This document shows, in pieces, positions 61,206 to 63,424 of a DNA stretch of 63,424 nt (position 1 is the stretch's first letter; each line of letters starts with the position of its first letter). Under the pieces are notes generated by a model. The model was not told the origin of the DNA. It did not search any database and saw only the letters and a program-made list of their open reading frames with translations. This DNA comes from Clostridiales bacterium (lineage in GTDB: Bacteria; Bacillota; Clostridia; Saccharofermentanales; Saccharofermentanaceae). The stretch spans positions 1 through 63,424 of the forward strand of contig JAGCSR010000028.1 in NCBI GenBank assembly GCA_017964005.1, written 5' to 3'. The position numbers were made by a program, and so were the translations under genes.

Positions 61206-63260
61206 ATGAGCAGCTTCAGCAGAAGATTCATCAAAGGCATGTCGCTGGTATTGGCGGCAGCCGTGACGTTCGGTTTATTCTCCGGAGGCATTTTGCGGAT
61301 AAACAAGTCCGCGTCTGACACCGTAAATGCGGCCGGAACGGAGTTCTCCGATAACACCGACAAATCAAAATATTACTATAAGCCTGTTCAGTGGGCTGCA
61401 AAGTACGGAGTTACCTATGGTTACAAGGACGGTACTTTCAGACCTGAGGGTACCGTAACCCGCGGACAGATGGTCACATTCCTTTGGAGGATGTGCGGAA
61501 GCCCGGAGCCTCAGACCACCAAGTCTCCGTTCTCCGATATCAATAAGAAGGACTACTGGTACAAGCCCGCTTTGTGGGGCAATGAGAACGGTATCGTCAT
61601 GGGATACAAGGACGGAACGTTCGGTCCGAAGAAGACATGCACACGTGCTCAGGCCGTAACATTCATGTACCGTATGTCTGACGGCAAGTGCCATGTTGAT
61701 GCCAAGAAATACACTTTCTCTGACCTTAAGGGCCAGGAGAGCAAATACTATTACGAAGCCGCTTACTGGGGCATGAAGGCCGGGATCGTCGCAGGTATCT
61801 CCACCAAGGATTCCAATGTCAAGAAGTTCAATCCCCAGGGCAATATCACCCGCGGTCAGATGGTTACATTCCTGTCTAAGCTCGCCAAGTATTCCGAGGC
61901 CACGGAAGGAACGGGCGCTTTGACCCAGAATGTCATGCATACAGATGGTAAGATCCCGAGCGGCGATGATAAAGTGGTTATCGCTAAGCCTACGGGCCCT
62001 TCCGAGAAGATCGATTTCGAGGGTGATACCCAGCTTAAAGCAAACACATTCATCTCAAAATTCTCTGAGCAGTTCTTCAAGAATTTCGACGTGGATAAGA
62101 CAAAGACAGAACGTGTAGTGAATTTTGCTTATCTGTACCTGTATCTCAATTCTCAAGATGACCTCAAGGGCGCCAAGAAGGGCGATATCGACTATTTCAC
62201 ATTCTCATTTGAGAAAGCCCGTGATGTTATCGGAAGTTACATCACTTACAGGCTGACCGAGGATGAAGTCAAGAAGCTTCCCGCACCTCCTACGGAGAGC
62301 GGCAAAGCATCTGAGGGACCTTTCTATGCTGACGGCAAGATCTGGTATCCTGCTGCAGCCGGAGAATCATACAACCAGATCGGTATAGTCGATTATGGCG
62401 ATAACTTCGGAGACGGTACGATCTGGCTCAACTTCACCGTATATGAGATAGATCTTGATAAGTACCTGGCAATGAGTGCGGACGAACTGAAGGCATACTA
62501 TGAACTCACTCCGTCCAAGGCAGCAAGTGACAAGACACTCAAGAAGGTCAAGACAGGTATCGCACAGGTGGATGTCGGCCAGTCCGGAAGTTATTACCTG
62601 AAGAAATACGGTGTTACAGCCGTAAAAGATTCAGAGAAGATTACATTCTCGGGCGACAGCCAGACCTATGCCAATACATTCATCTCCAACTTCGCTGAGC
62701 AGTACTTTGCGGATTTCGATGTGAAAGATACAACGACCAAGCGTGTCGTGGATTTTGCTTACCTGCACCTTTATATCAATTCGCAGAAAGACCTTAAGGG
62801 CGCCAAGAAGGGTGATATCGACTACTTTACGTTCACATATGAGAAAGCCCGTGATGTTATCGGCAAATACATCACTTATTCTTTGACAGAAGATGAAGTC
62901 AAGAAACTTCCCGCGCCTCCTACGGAGAGCGGAAAATCATCCGAAGGACCTTTCTATGCGGACGGAAAGCTCTGGTATCCTGCAGCTGCAGGTGAGTCCT
63001 ATAACCAGATCGGTATTGTCGAATATGCCGATAACTATGGTGACGGCACCATCTGGCTCAACTTCACCGTGTACGAGATCGATTTCGACAAGTACCAGGA
63101 TATGAGCACTGACGACGTAAAAGCTTTATATAAGCTTTCTCCGTCGAAGGCTGCAAGCAATAAGTCACTCAAGAAGATCAAGACAGGTATCGCTCAGGTC
63201 GATATCGGTCAGTCCGGCAAATATTTCCTTAAGAACTATAAGGTAACAAACGTCGGCTGA
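61206..63260 (+). CDS. SLH surface protein with two copies of an unnamed ~205-residue domain
   Basis: 684 residues. Signal peptide about 1-38. Three SLH repeats come first (about 55-230; VTRGQMVTF, CTRAQAVTF, ITRGQMVTF), unlike the three other SLH proteins here where they are last. After a short linker two copies of a ~205-residue domain (about 273-475 and 483-684) follow; they open GD.Q..ANTFIS.F.EQ and close VGQSG.Y.LK.Y.V. The copies are ~80 percent alike and also match the lipoprotein at 53489. GAGGAGG precedes the ATG. Confidence 0.92.
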   Translation: MSSFSRRFIKGMSLVLAAAVTFGLFSGGILRINKSASDTVNAAGTEFSDNTDKSKYYYKPVQWAAKYGVTYGYKDGTFRPEGTVTRGQMVTFLWRMCGSPEPQTTKSPFSDINKKDYWYKPALWGNENGIVMGYKDGTFGPKKTCTRAQAVTFMYRMSDGKCHVDAKKYTFSDLKGQESKYYYEAAYWGMKAGIVAGISTKDSNVKKFNPQGNITRGQMVTFLSKLAKYSEATEGTGALTQNVMHTDGKIPSGDDKVVIAKPTGPSEKIDFEGDTQLKANTFISKFSEQFFKNFDVDKTKTERVVNFAYLYLYLNSQDDLKGAKKGDIDYFTFSFEKARDVIGSYITYRLTEDEVKKLPAPPTESGKASEGPFYADGKIWYPAAAGESYNQIGIVDYGDNFGDGTIWLNFTVYEIDLDKYLAMSADELKAYYELTPSKAASDKTLKKVKTGIAQVDVGQSGSYYLKKYGVTAVKDSEKITFSGDSQTYANTFISNFAEQYFADFDVKDTTTKRVVDFAYLHLYINSQKDLKGAKKGDIDYFTFTYEKARDVIGKYITYSLTEDEVKKLPAPPTESGKSSEGPFYADGKLWYPAAAGESYNQIGIVEYADNYGDGTIWLNFTVYEIDFDKYQDMSTDDVKALYKLSPSKAASNKSLKKIKTGIAQVDIGQSGKYFLKNYKVTNVG

Positions 63261-63283
63261 TCTGTCTTAATTACGATCGCAAG

Positions 63284-63320
63284 GGGGCTGTCTCAAAACA
63301 AAATGAGATAGCCCCTATAT
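63284..63320 (+). terminator. Terminator after the SLH gene
   Basis: Arms GGGGCTGTCTC and GAGATAGCCCC with a short loop and one G-T pair, then TATATATTT. Confidence 0.85.
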
Positions 63321-63332
63321 ATTTGCAAAAGA

Positions 63333-63356
63333 AAATGGGTCCCGAAGGGCCCATTT
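63333..63356. terminator. Second hairpin, probably the terminator of a minus-strand gene beyond the window
   Basis: AAATGGGTCC-CGAA-GGGCCCATTT. On the minus strand it is followed by TTTCTTTTGC, so it probably ends a convergent gene lying past 63424. The remaining bases to the window end show no gene. Confidence 0.6.
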
Positions 63357-63424
63357 ATTGTTAGAATTTATTTATGCACAAAACTCTAACGCTACAGTCT
63401 GACTATAGCAAAAACGGGAGCTAT

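Overview
The window looks like chromosome from an anaerobic Gram-positive Clostridia bacterium (Lachnospiraceae/Oscillospirales-like gut or rumen type). The evidence is indirect: pyrophosphate-dependent phosphofructokinase, butyrate kinase with phosphotransacetylase, an FprA-type O2/NO-reducing flavoprotein with fused rubredoxin, several S-layer-homology (SLH) surface proteins, DUF4179-type ECF sigma/anti-sigma pairs, strong AGGAGG ribosome sites and sigma-A style promoters. I see no rRNA, tRNA, CRISPR array, prophage or insertion sequence.

Layout. 0-9 kb: a MATE transporter fused to an RsbW-like ATPase domain, a cytoplasmic BMP/PnrA-like protein, an ECF sigma/anti-sigma pair, then on the minus strand an ABC exporter and an Lgt-like membrane protein. 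9-15 kb: a four-domain flavoprotein, then a small lipoprotein with four VYGPP motifs, a radical SAM/SPASM enzyme and a methyltransferase with almost no spacing, facing a second radical SAM enzyme. This is the best candidate for an undescribed modification system. 15-24 kb: a second ECF sigma/anti-sigma pair, a MATE transporter and a giant repeat-built SLH protein whose last SLH repeat is frameshifted. 24-27.5 kb: an amino-acid ABC transporter whose binding protein appears circularly permuted and whose permease carries a zinc ribbon, plus an ACT-domain protein. 27.5-31.7 kb: pfp and thrS flank a small type I toxin-antitoxin locus.

31.7-35.3 kb: two more SLH surface proteins (leucine-rich repeat and PPC types). 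35.5-44.7 kb: buk-pta, then a closely spaced signalling run: STAS-kinase-ATPase fusion, PHP phosphoesterase, a beta-propeller HD-GYP receptor and a carboxylesterase. 44.9-53.4 kb: housekeeping genes (RluA-type synthase, murI, DUF1934, rpmF, der, typA, mltG, U32 peptidase). 53.5-63.4 kb: a lipoprotein, an RsbW-like/dicarboxylate-symporter gene split by an in-frame TGA, small enzymes, a macrodomain protein beside an ADP-ribosylglycohydrolase, a chloramphenicol-acetyltransferase-like fusion, and an SLH protein carrying two copies of the domain seen in the lipoprotein.

Recurring themes are RsbW-type ATPase domains welded to transporters or kinases (three loci), SLH-anchored surface proteins built from shuffled modules (four genes), and ADP-ribose/radical-SAM chemistry. 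All functions are inferred from reading the sequence; no search was run.
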